From Bacteroidales bacterium (GTDB lineage Bacteria > Bacteroidota > Bacteroidia > Bacteroidales > WCHB1-69), in NCBI GenBank assembly GCA_017527945.1, contig JAFXPL010000167.1, positions 1 to 61,713 of the forward strand: 61,713 nucleotides of DNA, given 5' to 3'. The first letter of the stretch is position 1, and each line of letters starts with the position of its first letter. Below are positions 1 to 6,281 of the stretch, one piece after another. The notes beneath the pieces were generated by a model. That model did no database searches. It was not told where the DNA came from and saw only the letters and a program-made list of their open reading frames with translations. Made by a program: the position numbers and the translations under genes.

Positions 1-2
1 CA

Positions 3-146
3 GACGGTGCGAACCTCTCGTTCCGCGGTTTGCCGTGCCCCAACATCTTCGCCGGCGGCCACAACTTCCACGGAAAGTACGAGTACGTGCCGCTCGAATC
101 GATGGTCAAGGCCACCGAAGTGATTGTAAACATCGCTAAATGCTGA
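3..146 (+). CDS. pepT: Peptidase T, C-terminal fragment
   Basis: The last 47 codons of a gene that begins outside the window. The translation contains [14 protein letters not shown], a [10 protein letters not shown] stretch and a final amphipathic helix, which match the C-terminus of the M20-family tripeptide aminopeptidase PepT. PepT removes the N-terminal residue of tripeptides in the cytoplasm with two zinc ions; the histidine in the GGHNFHG segment lies in the conserved metal-site region of the family. Only the end is visible, so activity and start cannot be judged. It is followed by a hairpin terminator and then a tRNA gene. Confidence 0.85.
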   Translation, partial: DGANLSFRGLPCPNIFAGGHNFHGKYEYVPLESMVKATEVIVNIAKC

Positions 147-167
147 TTGTCAATCTGTTAATAAGAA

Positions 168-202
168 AAGGCGCGGATTTGCTGTCCGTGCCTTCTCTTT
201 TA
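168..202 (+). terminator. Rho-independent terminator after pepT
   Basis: A 10-bp inverted repeat (168-177 with 185-194, one G-T wobble) closes a 7-nt loop and is followed by a T-rich run. It sits 22 bases after the pepT stop codon. Confidence 0.75.
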
Positions 203-227
203 TGGCCTTCCGATTCCGAAAAAGTTG

Positions 228-235
228 TATTTTTG
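228..235 (+). promoter_or_regulatory. Promoter -7 element of tRNA-Arg(CCU)
   Basis: TATTTTTG matches the Bacteroidota sigma-ABfr -7 consensus TAnnTTTG and lies 18 bases before the mature tRNA 5' end. No clear TTTG -33 box was seen. The same TGTATTTTTGC string precedes several other tRNA genes in this window. Confidence 0.65.
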
Positions 236-252
236 CGCACTTTTTCACAAAG

Positions 253-324
253 GGTCCTGTAGTTCAATGGATAGAACGAAAGTTTCCTAAACTTTTGATA
301 GGGGTTCGATTCCCCTCGGGACTA
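253..324 (+). tRNA. tRNA-Arg (anticodon CCU)
   Basis: Full cloverleaf: acceptor GGTCCTG pairs with CGGGACT (two G-T pairs), D stem GTTC/GAAC, anticodon stem AAAGT/ACTTT around loop TTCCTAA (anticodon CCT), T stem AGGGG/CCCCT, discriminator A. CCA is not encoded. The 3' half (287-325) is repeated imperfectly at 6282-6320, so this gene was used as the attachment site of the element to its right and its present 3' half probably came from the element. Confidence 0.95.
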
Positions 325-325
325 C
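287..325 (+). repeat. Left attachment site (tRNA-Arg 3' half)
   Basis: 39 bases covering the anticodon 3' side, T arm and acceptor 3' strand of tRNA-Arg(CCU). It aligns without gaps to 6282-6320 at 33 of 39 positions. The first nine bases (CTAAACTTT) and the last nine are identical; the differences cluster in the variable loop and T stem. This suggests that strand exchange took place at or near the anticodon-loop end. Confidence 0.8.
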
Positions 326-375
326 TCACTTAAATATCAGTAAGTTACAAACCTCTAACGGGTCACAACCCGTGG

Positions 376-401
376 CGGGGTCACAATCGGGGTCACAAAA
401 A
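376..401. repeat. Left copy of 26-bp terminal direct repeat
   Basis: Holds two units of GGGGTCACAA (377-386 and 389-398). A related GGGTCACAAC lies at 360-369. The whole 26 bases recur exactly, in the same orientation, at 6141-6166 near the other end of the element. Position and structure suggest arm-type binding sites for the integrase or its directionality factor. Confidence 0.7.
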
Positions 402-402
402 C

Positions 403-429
403 AAAAAACCCGCCTTGCTAAAAGCGGGT
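403..429 (-). terminator. Terminator at the end of the element's gene array
   Basis: Read on the minus strand: ACCCGC, a 10-nt loop, GCGGGT and a run of six T. It is nested in a larger inverted repeat extending to about 470 (AAAACCCGCC with GGCGGGTTTT). It would stop transcription of the element's genes before the tRNA gene. Confidence 0.65.
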
Positions 430-476
430 ACAATTCAGCAATAAGATATTGGGAATCTTGGCGGGTTTTCAGGGTG

Positions 477-484
477 CAAATATA
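477..484 (-). promoter_or_regulatory. Possible -7 promoter element facing the left end
   Basis: Minus-strand TATATTTG fits TAnnTTTG. It lies after the last gene of the element and points at the terminator at 403-429, with no convincing ORF between. It could drive a short RNA or be a chance match. Confidence 0.3.
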
Positions 485-492
485 CGATTTTA

Positions 493-765
493 TCAGACGG
501 CCACCGCCTCTTTTTTCTCTGATTCCGGCCTCACGCTTGCCAGCTGCCACAACAATTCATTCCCTATCAGGTCGGAAACCTCTTGGAATGCCTTGTAAAA
601 TGTTTCCTCCTCACAGCCAAAGTCAACCCCGCGTTCCTCCTGCTCCTCATACCAGCGTTGGAAATCCCCGGCAATGACTGAAATTGCCGTGTAGTAGTCT
701 GATAGGCTGTTGGCCGTCTGTTTGTGAATGTCATTCACCGCTGTTTTGATAGTCTGTTTTTCCAT
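493..765 (-). CDS. Hypothetical element protein, 90 aa
   Basis: A small acidic, mostly helical protein starting MEKQTIKTAVNDIHKQ, with no signal peptide or membrane segment. I do not recognise a family. The start at 765 is preferred over upstream ATGs at 807 and 819 because a TATCTTTG promoter element sits at 790-797, so those codons would not be transcribed. It is the last gene of the element's minus-strand array and is separated from its upstream neighbour by 218 bases containing palindromes and repeats. Confidence 0.6.
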   Translation of the reverse strand: MEKQTIKTAVNDIHKQTANSLSDYYTAISVIAGDFQRWYEEQEERGVDFGCEEETFYKAFQEVSDLIGNELLWQLASVRPESEKKEAVAV

Positions 766-789
766 ATCCGTTTGTTTTAAGTTTGTGGA

Positions 790-797
790 CAAAGATA
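790..797 (-). promoter_or_regulatory. Promoter -7 element of the 90-aa gene
   Basis: Minus-strand TATCTTTG fits TAnnTTTG and lies 25 bases before the ATG at 765. Confidence 0.55.
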
Positions 798-818
798 TTG
801 TTTTCATTTCAGCCCACA

Positions 819-908
819 ATCAACAATTTATCAACAATTCACCCCAAAAAGCGGCCTTTTTATCAACAATATTCTATATATAGAATGTATATTCATTATA
901 ATGAATAT
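819..908. repeat. Iteron-like repeats with two perfect palindromes; origin candidate
   Basis: ATCAACAAT occurs three times in the same orientation (819-827, 830-838, 862-870). It is followed by a perfect 16-bp palindrome (871-886, ATTCTATATATAGAAT) and, two bases later, a perfect 20-bp palindrome (889-908). The stretch is noncoding and AT-rich. Such clusters are typical of replication origins or sites that fold in single-stranded DNA, and could also be a packaging site. No function can be proven from sequence. Confidence 0.6.
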
Positions 909-983
909 CGGATTGCAGATTTTTGTCCGATTCCTGCCAAAACCAACCGCCGCCCCGCTCCTTGGTGGGCGTGTCGGCTTGGT

Positions 984-1352
984 TCACCAACCTCCCCTCT
1001 CTTCCATCTTATCCATCAAGGCCTTTATTGATTCCTCGCTCACAACGGGCGTGTTACTGTCAAAGTTCACTTTCTGCTCCACTCTCTCAATGTAGCCACG
1101 TTGTTTCAGCCGGGTTTTGCAGTAGAAAATAACGGCTGTGACGTTCCCTTTCTCAATAAGTTCTAACAATTTGCCCTCCACAAAGTCACCCGCGCTGTCT
1201 TGGATTTTCTCAACAGCCTCTTTATAGTCTTGGTCGCCGCGTAGCCATTTGTAGTGTGTTGAGGGGTCAATCCCCGCCGCTCTTGCCGCCGTGGTGACAA
1301 TGCCCTTGGATTCCTCCAAGTGTTTTAAAAATGCTCTCTGCCTTTTGGTCAT
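984..1352 (-). CDS. Small terminase-like HTH protein
   Basis: 122 aa. The N-terminal part (MTKRQRAFLKHLEES, then VTTAARAAGIDPSTHYKWL) is a helix-turn-helix, followed by an acidic helical segment, VTAVIFYCKTRLKQRGY and a charged tail. This is the pattern of phBC6A51-type HTH proteins annotated as phage terminase small subunits, which bind viral DNA and recruit the large subunit. No large subunit is present here, so if functional it would redirect a helper phage's packaging motor, as TerS does in phage-inducible islands (inference). It lies 38 bases after the preceding gene in a probable three-gene operon. Confidence 0.6.
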   Translation of the reverse strand: MTKRQRAFLKHLEESKGIVTTAARAAGIDPSTHYKWLRGDQDYKEAVEKIQDSAGDFVEGKLLELIEKGNVTAVIFYCKTRLKQRGYIERVEQKVNFDSNTPVVSEESIKALMDKMEERGGW

Positions 1353-1390
1353 ATCGTTTCCTTTTTATGGGTGTTGAAAGTGTGGAATTA

Positions 1391-1630
1391 TCACGGGTTC
1401 TTTGCCCCCTCCAAACGCTTTCTGCATTCATCGGCTAACTCCTGCACTCCCCCCTCTCCGTTCAACTCTGCCAGTGTTACAAGGTCTTCCGCTTTCAACG
1501 GTGGCAATTTGAAATACTCCCCTTTGCCCTCTGCCTCCCATCGTCTCACTGTGTCACAGTCAATATAACCCTGCTGCAACCATTGCAACAGCGTAATACG
1601 CTGGTCTCTTTCAATCTTAATCCTCATCAT
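1391..1630 (-). CDS. Hypothetical element protein, 79 aa
   Basis: A small soluble protein starting MMRIKIERDQRITLLQWLQQGYIDCDTVRRW; the second Met may be the true start. The N-terminal third could form a short HTH-like unit, but no family is recognised. It overlaps the 3' end of the upstream gene by 14 bases, so the two are probably translated together. The downstream neighbour is the small terminase-like gene, which suggests a role in packaging or its control; this is context only. Confidence 0.6.
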   Translation of the reverse strand: MMRIKIERDQRITLLQWLQQGYIDCDTVRRWEAEGKGEYFKLPPLKAEDLVTLAELNGEGGVQELADECRKRLEGAKNP

Positions 1631-1922
1631 AACTGATTCCTTTTGTTAGTCTGTTTACAACCTCATCCAGTTGGCTATCTGTCAGCTGTGAAAAATCGAT
1701 CGCCGCTGATACTGCCTGTTGCTTTGGTACTACATATTGCATTAGCCGCTCAATCATCTGCACCCGCTCAATAGGTTTCAAGGCTTTCAAATCTTTCTCC
1801 ACTTGTTCACGGTTGCTGTCTATCAATTCCGCTATCCATTCCCTCACTGTTGAGGTCAATTTGTTGGGTGTTCCCTTTGGCCTCCCTTTGGGGTTGCCGG
1901 TGTGTCCTTTCTTTTGTGCCAT
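1617..1922 (-). CDS. KGRPKG-motif phage-type protein
   Basis: 101 aa starting MAQKKGHTGNPKGRPKGTPNKLT. The basic N-terminal KGRPKGTPNK motif is typical of DUF5681-like proteins encoded beside phage terminase genes and is AT-hook-like, suggesting DNA binding; a helical region and an acidic tail follow. The longer frame to 2042 is rejected because a TAAATTTG promoter element lies at 2040-2047. This is the first gene of a three-gene unit ending in the small terminase-like gene. The exact function is unknown. Confidence 0.6.
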   Translation of the reverse strand: MAQKKGHTGNPKGRPKGTPNKLTSTVREWIAELIDSNREQVEKDLKALKPIERVQMIERLMQYVVPKQQAVSAAIDFSQLTDSQLDEVVNRLTKGISYDED

Positions 1923-2039
1923 ACTCTCTGTTGTTTTGTTGTCGCCGTTGCTGGTCGGGCTATCCAGTACCCCGTTGAGGTGTCGCCGGAGAGATTGCCC
2001 CGGGGAGATTGCCCGGTGAGTGGTGGCCGTTGCAACGTG

Positions 2040-2047
2040 CAAATTTA
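2040..2047 (-). promoter_or_regulatory. Promoter -7 element for the terminase-like operon
   Basis: Minus-strand TAAATTTG fits TAnnTTTG. It would give a leader of about 110 bases before the ATG at 1922. Confidence 0.5.
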
Positions 2048-2092
2048 ATCAATTATACTCACTCATCAATGTAAATCAATGTTCTTTTCAAT

Positions 2093-2116
2093 GGACAAAA
2101 ATTGTCCCTATTTCCC
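2093..2116. repeat. 24-bp repeat, copy after rep
   Basis: Contains the perfect inverted repeat GGACAA-AAA-TTGTCC followed by CTATTTCCC. It matches 3093-3116 at 22 of 24 positions in the same orientation, exactly 1,000 bases away, so the pair brackets the replication initiator gene. It may be an initiator binding site or an operator. Confidence 0.55.
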
Positions 2117-2142
2117 GTTTATTATAAGGAAAACGCCGTTTT

Positions 2143-3075
2143 TCACCTTGCATAATTGGCAACGTCGGCCACTGCCTTATCCAACTCCTTTATCAGTTCA
2201 TCGTCACCAGCTGCCAACAGCCCGCCGCCCTGCAACCGCTTGTTGAGGTTCGATTTTAGGCGGGTGTAGTACTTTGATTCCGTGAACGCTCCCCGCGCCC
2301 TCAAATCGTTCAAATATTCATCAACACAGTTTTGCCCGCCATTCTGCAAAAGCATTGAAAACAGCGCGTTTTCCGCCTCCTTTGGTGTCTTGGGTGTGCT
2401 TTCCATAATGTTTGAATTGCTTATCTTTCTGATTGTCTTATATTCATCACTCCACCTTTTAACTATACCATAGTAAAAGTTGCCATCCGTCAGGGTTGCC
2501 GCCGTCACCTCATTCCGTTGGCAATGCCTGCAAATGTGTTTTGTTATCCGTGCCTCATACCTCATCAGGTTACAATTTACAAGGGTGTCGGGTATCTTTG
2601 CCCCTTTTGCTGTGGCCTCTTTGGTTTTGTCATAGAATATCAGTTGCCGTTCCGATTGCAAGTAATAGAGCGTGTCTTGGTACGGTTGCCTCCTCTTGTA
2701 ATACGGTTTCACTCCCAATCGGCTGTAATAGTCTGTTGGTGGCCGTTTGGTCGGGAATACCGTTGAAACATCGATCCGGGTTACATCAGCCGCGCCAAAA
2801 TTGATATGTAGTAAATCACTCATTCTTTCTATCGCCTCCGCCGCTGTCTGTCTTGTCAGGGTGTAAACGTTTGAGGGTAATTGAAATTTGGCCAAACTGC
2901 CTGCAAAAAACAAGCCCATATTATTGACCGTCACCTTATAATCACCAACCCGCCCAATACATCTGTACCCCCGTTGCTTGCTGTGCCTCTCTTCCAAGTC
3001 TGAAAGATATTGCACCACGTCAAACGGATTGCCGATTTTGTACCTATCAATCCAACAATTTAATGTGTCGTACAT
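2143..3075 (-). CDS. Replication initiator, phage gene II/X (Phage_CRI) type
   Basis: 310 aa, soluble. Features that fit the gene II/X replication protein family of small phages and plasmids are a TRIDVST segment near residue 98, an FYDKT segment near 148, and YEARITKH followed by a CRHC pair near 172-183. Proteins of this family nick one strand and start rolling-circle replication. I cannot assign the nicking tyrosines with confidence. It lies 50 bases after the unknown protein upstream, with a palindromic 24-bp repeat in that gap and a second copy beyond its 3' end. It implies that the element can exist as a replicating circle. Confidence 0.65.
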   Translation of the reverse strand: MYDTLNCWIDRYKIGNPFDVVQYLSDLEERHSKQRGYRCIGRVGDYKVTVNNMGLFFAGSLAKFQLPSNVYTLTRQTAAEAIERMSDLLHINFGAADVTRIDVSTVFPTKRPPTDYYSRLGVKPYYKRRQPYQDTLYYLQSERQLIFYDKTKEATAKGAKIPDTLVNCNLMRYEARITKHICRHCQRNEVTAATLTDGNFYYGIVKRWSDEYKTIRKISNSNIMESTPKTPKEAENALFSMLLQNGGQNCVDEYLNDLRARGAFTESKYYTRLKSNLNKRLQGGGLLAAGDDELIKELDKAVADVANYAR

Positions 3076-3092
3076 ATACCCGCTATTCAGTA

Positions 3093-3116
3093 GGACAAAA
3101 TTTGTACCTATTTCCC
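3093..3116. repeat. 24-bp repeat, copy before rep
   Basis: The partner of 2093-2116 (22 of 24 identical), lying in the 50-base gap just upstream of the initiator start codon. Its GGACAAA...TTTGTACC arms form an imperfect palindrome. Confidence 0.55.
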
Positions 3117-3125
3117 ATTGAATTG

Positions 3126-3686
3126 TCAGTACTCAAAAAACGGTGTCGCCGCCTTTCTCATCGTCTCCAACGCCTCATCATAAATCCCGTCTTGCAACGC
3201 CTTTGCATTGCCCAAAATCGTATTGATTCCGTTGGGGATAACTAACATTTCAATACGTTTCCAATCATCGGAAATCAGGAATAAAAAACCGTCATCCCGG
3301 CTGTCATAGAAAGGGTTTGGCCGTTTGTCCTTTGAAAACGTTTTATCCCTTGGCGGGTTGCCATACCCAACCAGCCGCCCGCCTTTTGGTTCACAGTCCA
3401 ACAGATAAATGCTGCTCACATTCAGACTGTTTTTGCCTTGCAAGCTTCTATCAGCCCGGCGGCTGTCGGGGCTGTTGATTCTCCCCCGTGTCTCTACAAG
3501 GTAGGAAACCACCATCCCTTTGTTGTTTGTCAATGCTGACAAGGCCTTGCAATAGCCCGCCATCCTTACAAGGTCATATCTTGGCACTTTGGCCACCGCC
3601 CCGGCTTTGATTTTGTGGCGTGTTCTAACCTCATCGGGCAACTGCTCAAAACACAGATACGCGCTGAATAAGTTGTTAGCCTGCAT
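3126..3686 (-). CDS. Hypothetical element protein, 186 aa
   Basis: A soluble, basic protein (MQANNLFSAYLCFEQLP at the N-terminus) with mixed alpha/beta character, no signal and no membrane segment. No family is recognised. It overlaps the AlpA-like gene upstream by 11 bases and is followed by the replication initiator, so a role in replication or its control is plausible from position. Some phage-inducible islands carry a primase-like gene at this place, but I see no primase motif. Confidence 0.6.
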   Translation of the reverse strand: MQANNLFSAYLCFEQLPDEVRTRHKIKAGAVAKVPRYDLVRMAGYCKALSALTNNKGMVVSYLVETRGRINSPDSRRADRSLQGKNSLNVSSIYLLDCEPKGGRLVGYGNPPRDKTFSKDKRPNPFYDSRDDGFLFLISDDWKRIEMLVIPNGINTILGNAKALQDGIYDEALETMRKAATPFFEY

Positions 3687-3999
3687 ACGCGCCTCCTTTC
3701 CCGATCGGGTTGTTTACACAGTGGGCAACCGCCGCCCGCTCCGATTCCGCCGCCGTTGGCACTCTGATTGCACACAGCCAGTTTTCAACCTCATCTTTAC
3801 GGAAATATACCAATTTCCCGCCCTCGCTTTTGTAGTGGGGAATTTTCCGGCTGCAAATAAGTTTGTAGATATGGGATTTTGACAACCCCGACAATAAGTG
3901 TAGGTCATTCACCGACAAAACATTTTTGCTGCCAGCTGTAACCAGTGCTTTGAGTTCCTGCAACTTGTCTGTTACTTGTTTGATTTCATCTTTTTCCAT
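3676..3999 (-). CDS. AlpA/excisionase-like HTH protein
   Basis: 107 aa: an N-terminal helix (about 1-25), then VNDLHLLSGLSKSHIYKLICSR, a winged helix-turn-helix of the HTH_17/AlpA type, then a wing with KLVYFRKDEVENWL. Such proteins act as excisionases or activators of integrase in islands and prophages. It is the first gene after a promoter (TATCTTTG at 4115-4122) overlapped by a TGTCAATAT repeat array that could be its own operator. The 3' end overlaps the next gene by 11 bases. Confidence 0.75.
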   Translation of the reverse strand: MEKDEIKQVTDKLQELKALVTAGSKNVLSVNDLHLLSGLSKSHIYKLICSRKIPHYKSEGGKLVYFRKDEVENWLCAIRVPTAAESERAAVAHCVNNPIGKGGAYAG

Positions 4000-4114
4000 A
4001 AATCAATTATACTTTGATTATGGCTTTCCCCGTTGAGGTGCAACGGCTCAACGGTTCTTTGCCCGTGTGAAACGTCACGGGCTGTTGCACTGTCACCCGC
4101 TTTGTTTCAGGTGG

Positions 4115-4122
4115 CAAAGATA
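4115..4122 (-). promoter_or_regulatory. Promoter -7 element of the AlpA-rep operon
   Basis: Minus-strand TATCTTTG fits TAnnTTTG and lies 115 bases before the AlpA-like start. The operator-like repeats at 4133-4179 begin 10 bases upstream. Confidence 0.55.
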
Positions 4123-4132
4123 TAAAAGTAAC

Positions 4133-4179
4133 ATATTGACAATCAGCGGAATATGTCAATATTGCTGTCAATATTGACA
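4133..4179. promoter_or_regulatory. TGTCAATAT operator-like array
   Basis: Half-site ATATTGACA at 4133-4141, half-site TGTCAATAT at 4154-4162 in the opposite orientation, and a perfect 14-bp palindrome TGTCAATATTGACA at 4166-4179. They lie in the noncoding gap before the AlpA-like gene and cover the -33 region of its promoter. A repressor or the AlpA-like protein itself may bind here. Confidence 0.6.
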
Positions 4180-4189
4180 ACTGTTGCCG

Positions 4190-4921
4190 TCATAGTTTCA
4201 GCTTTTCCAACAAAGCGTCCTTTCCGCTAATCGTTCCCCTCGACAATGATTGTGGAAACGTAGCACTATTGTATTGTCCGCCATCGCTTTTACAGAAACA
4301 ATTTGCAGCAATAACCCAAACGCGGTTTGTGTCTGTGTCCTTAAACAGCGTGTCACACAATTTAGCCAACAAAGCCGCCGTTTTCAGCCACTTTAACGCG
4401 CTGTGTCCACTTGGTTTGTCTCCTCCCCGGCAAACATACAACCAATCTTCCAAGCGGCTGTCAGTGTCAATTTCACAGCCTTTCAACCGCTCAAATAAGG
4501 TTTTTAACTCCTCATCTGTGAACTGGCTGTTGAAATGATTGTTAGTGTCGCCGCGTTGAGGTTTCAACTTGTTTAGCTCATCATTCAACAGTTTCAACGT
4601 CTCTACATTCTCCCACCAACAACAGTTCACGTTGCACCACAATATTTCCCCGTCTCTCTCGGTGTTTATCCTTTGCAGGGTGTCAGTAAGTTGCTGTTGG
4701 CAGGTCTCAAACTTATTCCGTTGGGAAATCAGCCAGCGTTCATACTCATCTTTTGGCTTGTCGCTGTATAAGTCCATAAACAGAATCAGCTTTTTGTTGA
4801 TATTGGCCTCAATCTCTTCAAACAGTTTGCAGCGGTCGTGGAAATCCCCACGGTTTTTCAGTAACTGTTTGCAGCCTTTGCACCTATTGCAACCCTCAAA
4901 AGTTCTCATTCCGTGTCTCAT
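4190..4921 (-). CDS. Cys-rich hypothetical protein coupled to integrase
   Basis: 243 aa. The N-terminus has CNRCKGCKQLL with a further Cys at about 32, a likely zinc site. Long charged helices follow, a CCWW segment lies near residue 101, and the C-terminal half (FTDEELKTLFERLKGCEID... to LCDTLFKDTD) is helical. No enzyme motif is recognised. The start codon overlaps the integrase stop (ATGA), so it is translationally coupled to the integrase and may help recombination or control it. A defence or anti-phage function is possible but unsupported. Confidence 0.65.
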   Translation of the reverse strand: MRHGMRTFEGCNRCKGCKQLLKNRGDFHDRCKLFEEIEANINKKLILFMDLYSDKPKDEYERWLISQRNKFETCQQQLTDTLQRINTERDGEILWCNVNCCWWENVETLKLLNDELNKLKPQRGDTNNHFNSQFTDEELKTLFERLKGCEIDTDSRLEDWLYVCRGGDKPSGHSALKWLKTAALLAKLCDTLFKDTDTNRVWVIAANCFCKSDGGQYNSATFPQSLSRGTISGKDALLEKLKL

Positions 4922-6099
4922 TCCGCCCTCCTTTCCCCTTGGTGGGTGAATATCCCGCTAACAAGGTTCACAGCCTCCCGCTTTTTGCTGTCAATGATTT
5001 CAGCGTATATCTGTGTTGTTTGGATATTGGCGTGGCCTAATAGCTTGCTTGTTGTGTAAATGTCCGCCCCAAGTGTCAGCATCATTGTTGCAAAGGTATG
5101 ACGCGCCGTGTGGAATGTGACGTGTTTTGTGATCCCTGCACGCCGCCGCCATACCGCTATATCCTCCTCGATACAGCCGACTGTTGGCAAATTGAAAACG
5201 GTGTCGGTGTCGGTGGCCTCTCCACGCTCCGGCAAATAATGCAACGCGTCAGGTGATAGTGTCAGATATATTCGTTTCCCGGTTTTCTGAATGTCAATAG
5301 CGTTGTTTGAATCACCATCGGTTTTGAGGCCTCCCCACGTCAGATTCCTAATGTCTGACAACCTCAAACCACAAAAGCAACTGAACAAAAACGCCCGTTT
5401 CACGTGGTCATTGCCACACTGACTGTCAATAAGCCGTTGCACCTCATCAATTTCAAGATATTCACGTTTTGCGTGTCTGTCCTTTGGTTTATCCTCTCTC
5501 TCCAGTCTGCTATATGGATTCTCTTTGATATATCCCCGCTGGTAGGCCTTTTTCATAGCAAAACCAAGGTATTGAAAATACTGTGCAACTGTGCTTTCCG
5601 ACAACGGTTTTCCGTTCAGTTTCCTGTATGTGTCGCGTAGGTAGTCCACATAACCAAGAATGAAATCTTTGTCCACGTCTGCCAGTTTGGGTGTTCCCTC
5701 CTTGCCTTTCATTTTCCTGCTCTCTGCATATTTCAAGGCCACGGCAAACGCGCTCTTTGTGTCCTTTTGCGCCCCTACACTCTTGTTTTTCATCCCCTTT
5801 TCATACTCTTCAAACCAATCTTTCAAAAGTTTCTCCCCGGCGTTTTCAATATAATAGGTGTCGCCCTTTTCAAGTTGTTTCAGCCTTTCCGCCCTGATCG
5901 TCGCCGCCGTTGCTATCTTTGCCTCGTTGTTCAGCTTGTCAAGTTTTGAACGCTCGGGGTCAAGGAATGATTCCAAGTACTCATAATGACGCTTGCCGTC
6001 CTTGTAAATGTCAAGATAGAGTTGTCTCCGTCCGTCTGAACGTTCCCAAACCCTTACGCCTTTCTGATTCGTTTTTGTGTGATTTCTCATTGCTTGCAA
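4918..6099 (-). CDS. Tyrosine recombinase / integrase
   Basis: 393 aa: an N-terminal arm-binding domain (about 10-60), a SAM-like core-binding domain (about 100-205) and a catalytic domain (about 215-385). The catalytic residues are visible: Arg in CGLRLSDIRNL, the HTARH box, a GH pair in LLGHANIQTT and the nucleophile Tyr in TQIYAEI. It would integrate and excise the element at tRNA-Arg(CCU). The gene sits at the element end far from the intact tRNA. Its promoter (6120-6127) is beside the 26-bp repeat at 6141-6166, so arm binding could shut off its own transcription. Confidence 0.93.
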   Translation of the reverse strand: MQAMRNHTKTNQKGVRVWERSDGRRQLYLDIYKDGKRHYEYLESFLDPERSKLDKLNNEAKIATAATIRAERLKQLEKGDTYYIENAGEKLLKDWFEEYEKGMKNKSVGAQKDTKSAFAVALKYAESRKMKGKEGTPKLADVDKDFILGYVDYLRDTYRKLNGKPLSESTVAQYFQYLGFAMKKAYQRGYIKENPYSRLEREDKPKDRHAKREYLEIDEVQRLIDSQCGNDHVKRAFLFSCFCGLRLSDIRNLTWGGLKTDGDSNNAIDIQKTGKRIYLTLSPDALHYLPERGEATDTDTVFNLPTVGCIEEDIAVWRRRAGITKHVTFHTARHTFATMMLTLGADIYTTSKLLGHANIQTTQIYAEIIDSKKREAVNLVSGIFTHQGERRAE

Positions 6100-6119
6100 A
6101 TTTGAATTGTACCCGGCTG

Positions 6120-6127
6120 CAAAGATA
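6120..6127 (-). promoter_or_regulatory. Promoter -7 element of the integrase
   Basis: Minus-strand TATCTTTG fits TAnnTTTG, 21 bases before the ATG at 6099. The terminal direct repeat at 6141-6166 covers the expected -33 region. Confidence 0.6.
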
Positions 6128-6140
6128 GCATTTTTTCAAT

Positions 6141-6166
6141 CGGGGTCACAATCGGGGTCACAAAAA
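6141..6166. repeat. Right copy of 26-bp terminal direct repeat
   Basis: Identical over 26 bases and in the same orientation as 376-401; holds two GGGGTCACAA units. It lies just upstream of the integrase gene. Confidence 0.7.
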
Positions 6167-6194
6167 AAGTCAAAATAACGGCAAACAAAAGAAA

Positions 6195-6219
6195 ATAGGC
6201 GGGTGTGTCACTCGCCTAT
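6195..6219. terminator. Hairpin between integrase and right attachment site
   Basis: ATAGGCG (6195-6201) pairs with CGCCTAT (6213-6219). On the minus strand it is followed by TTTTC, so it may block transcription entering the integrase gene from outside. Confidence 0.4.
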
Positions 6220-6281
6220 CTTGCTGAATATCAGTGTATTTAATTGTTATTATTTGTCCCTTGTTTTCTGTCCTGAAAAAA

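Noticed and set aside
820..983. Plus-strand ORFs of 60-80 aa across 783-1132
   Set aside because: They run through the palindromes and antisense to the terminase-like gene, with no promoter or family resemblance.
2143..3075. Microvirus prophage identified by its Rep protein
   Set aside because: No major capsid (VP1) or pilot protein gene is present in the element, and a tyrosine integrase with AlpA fits an island better.
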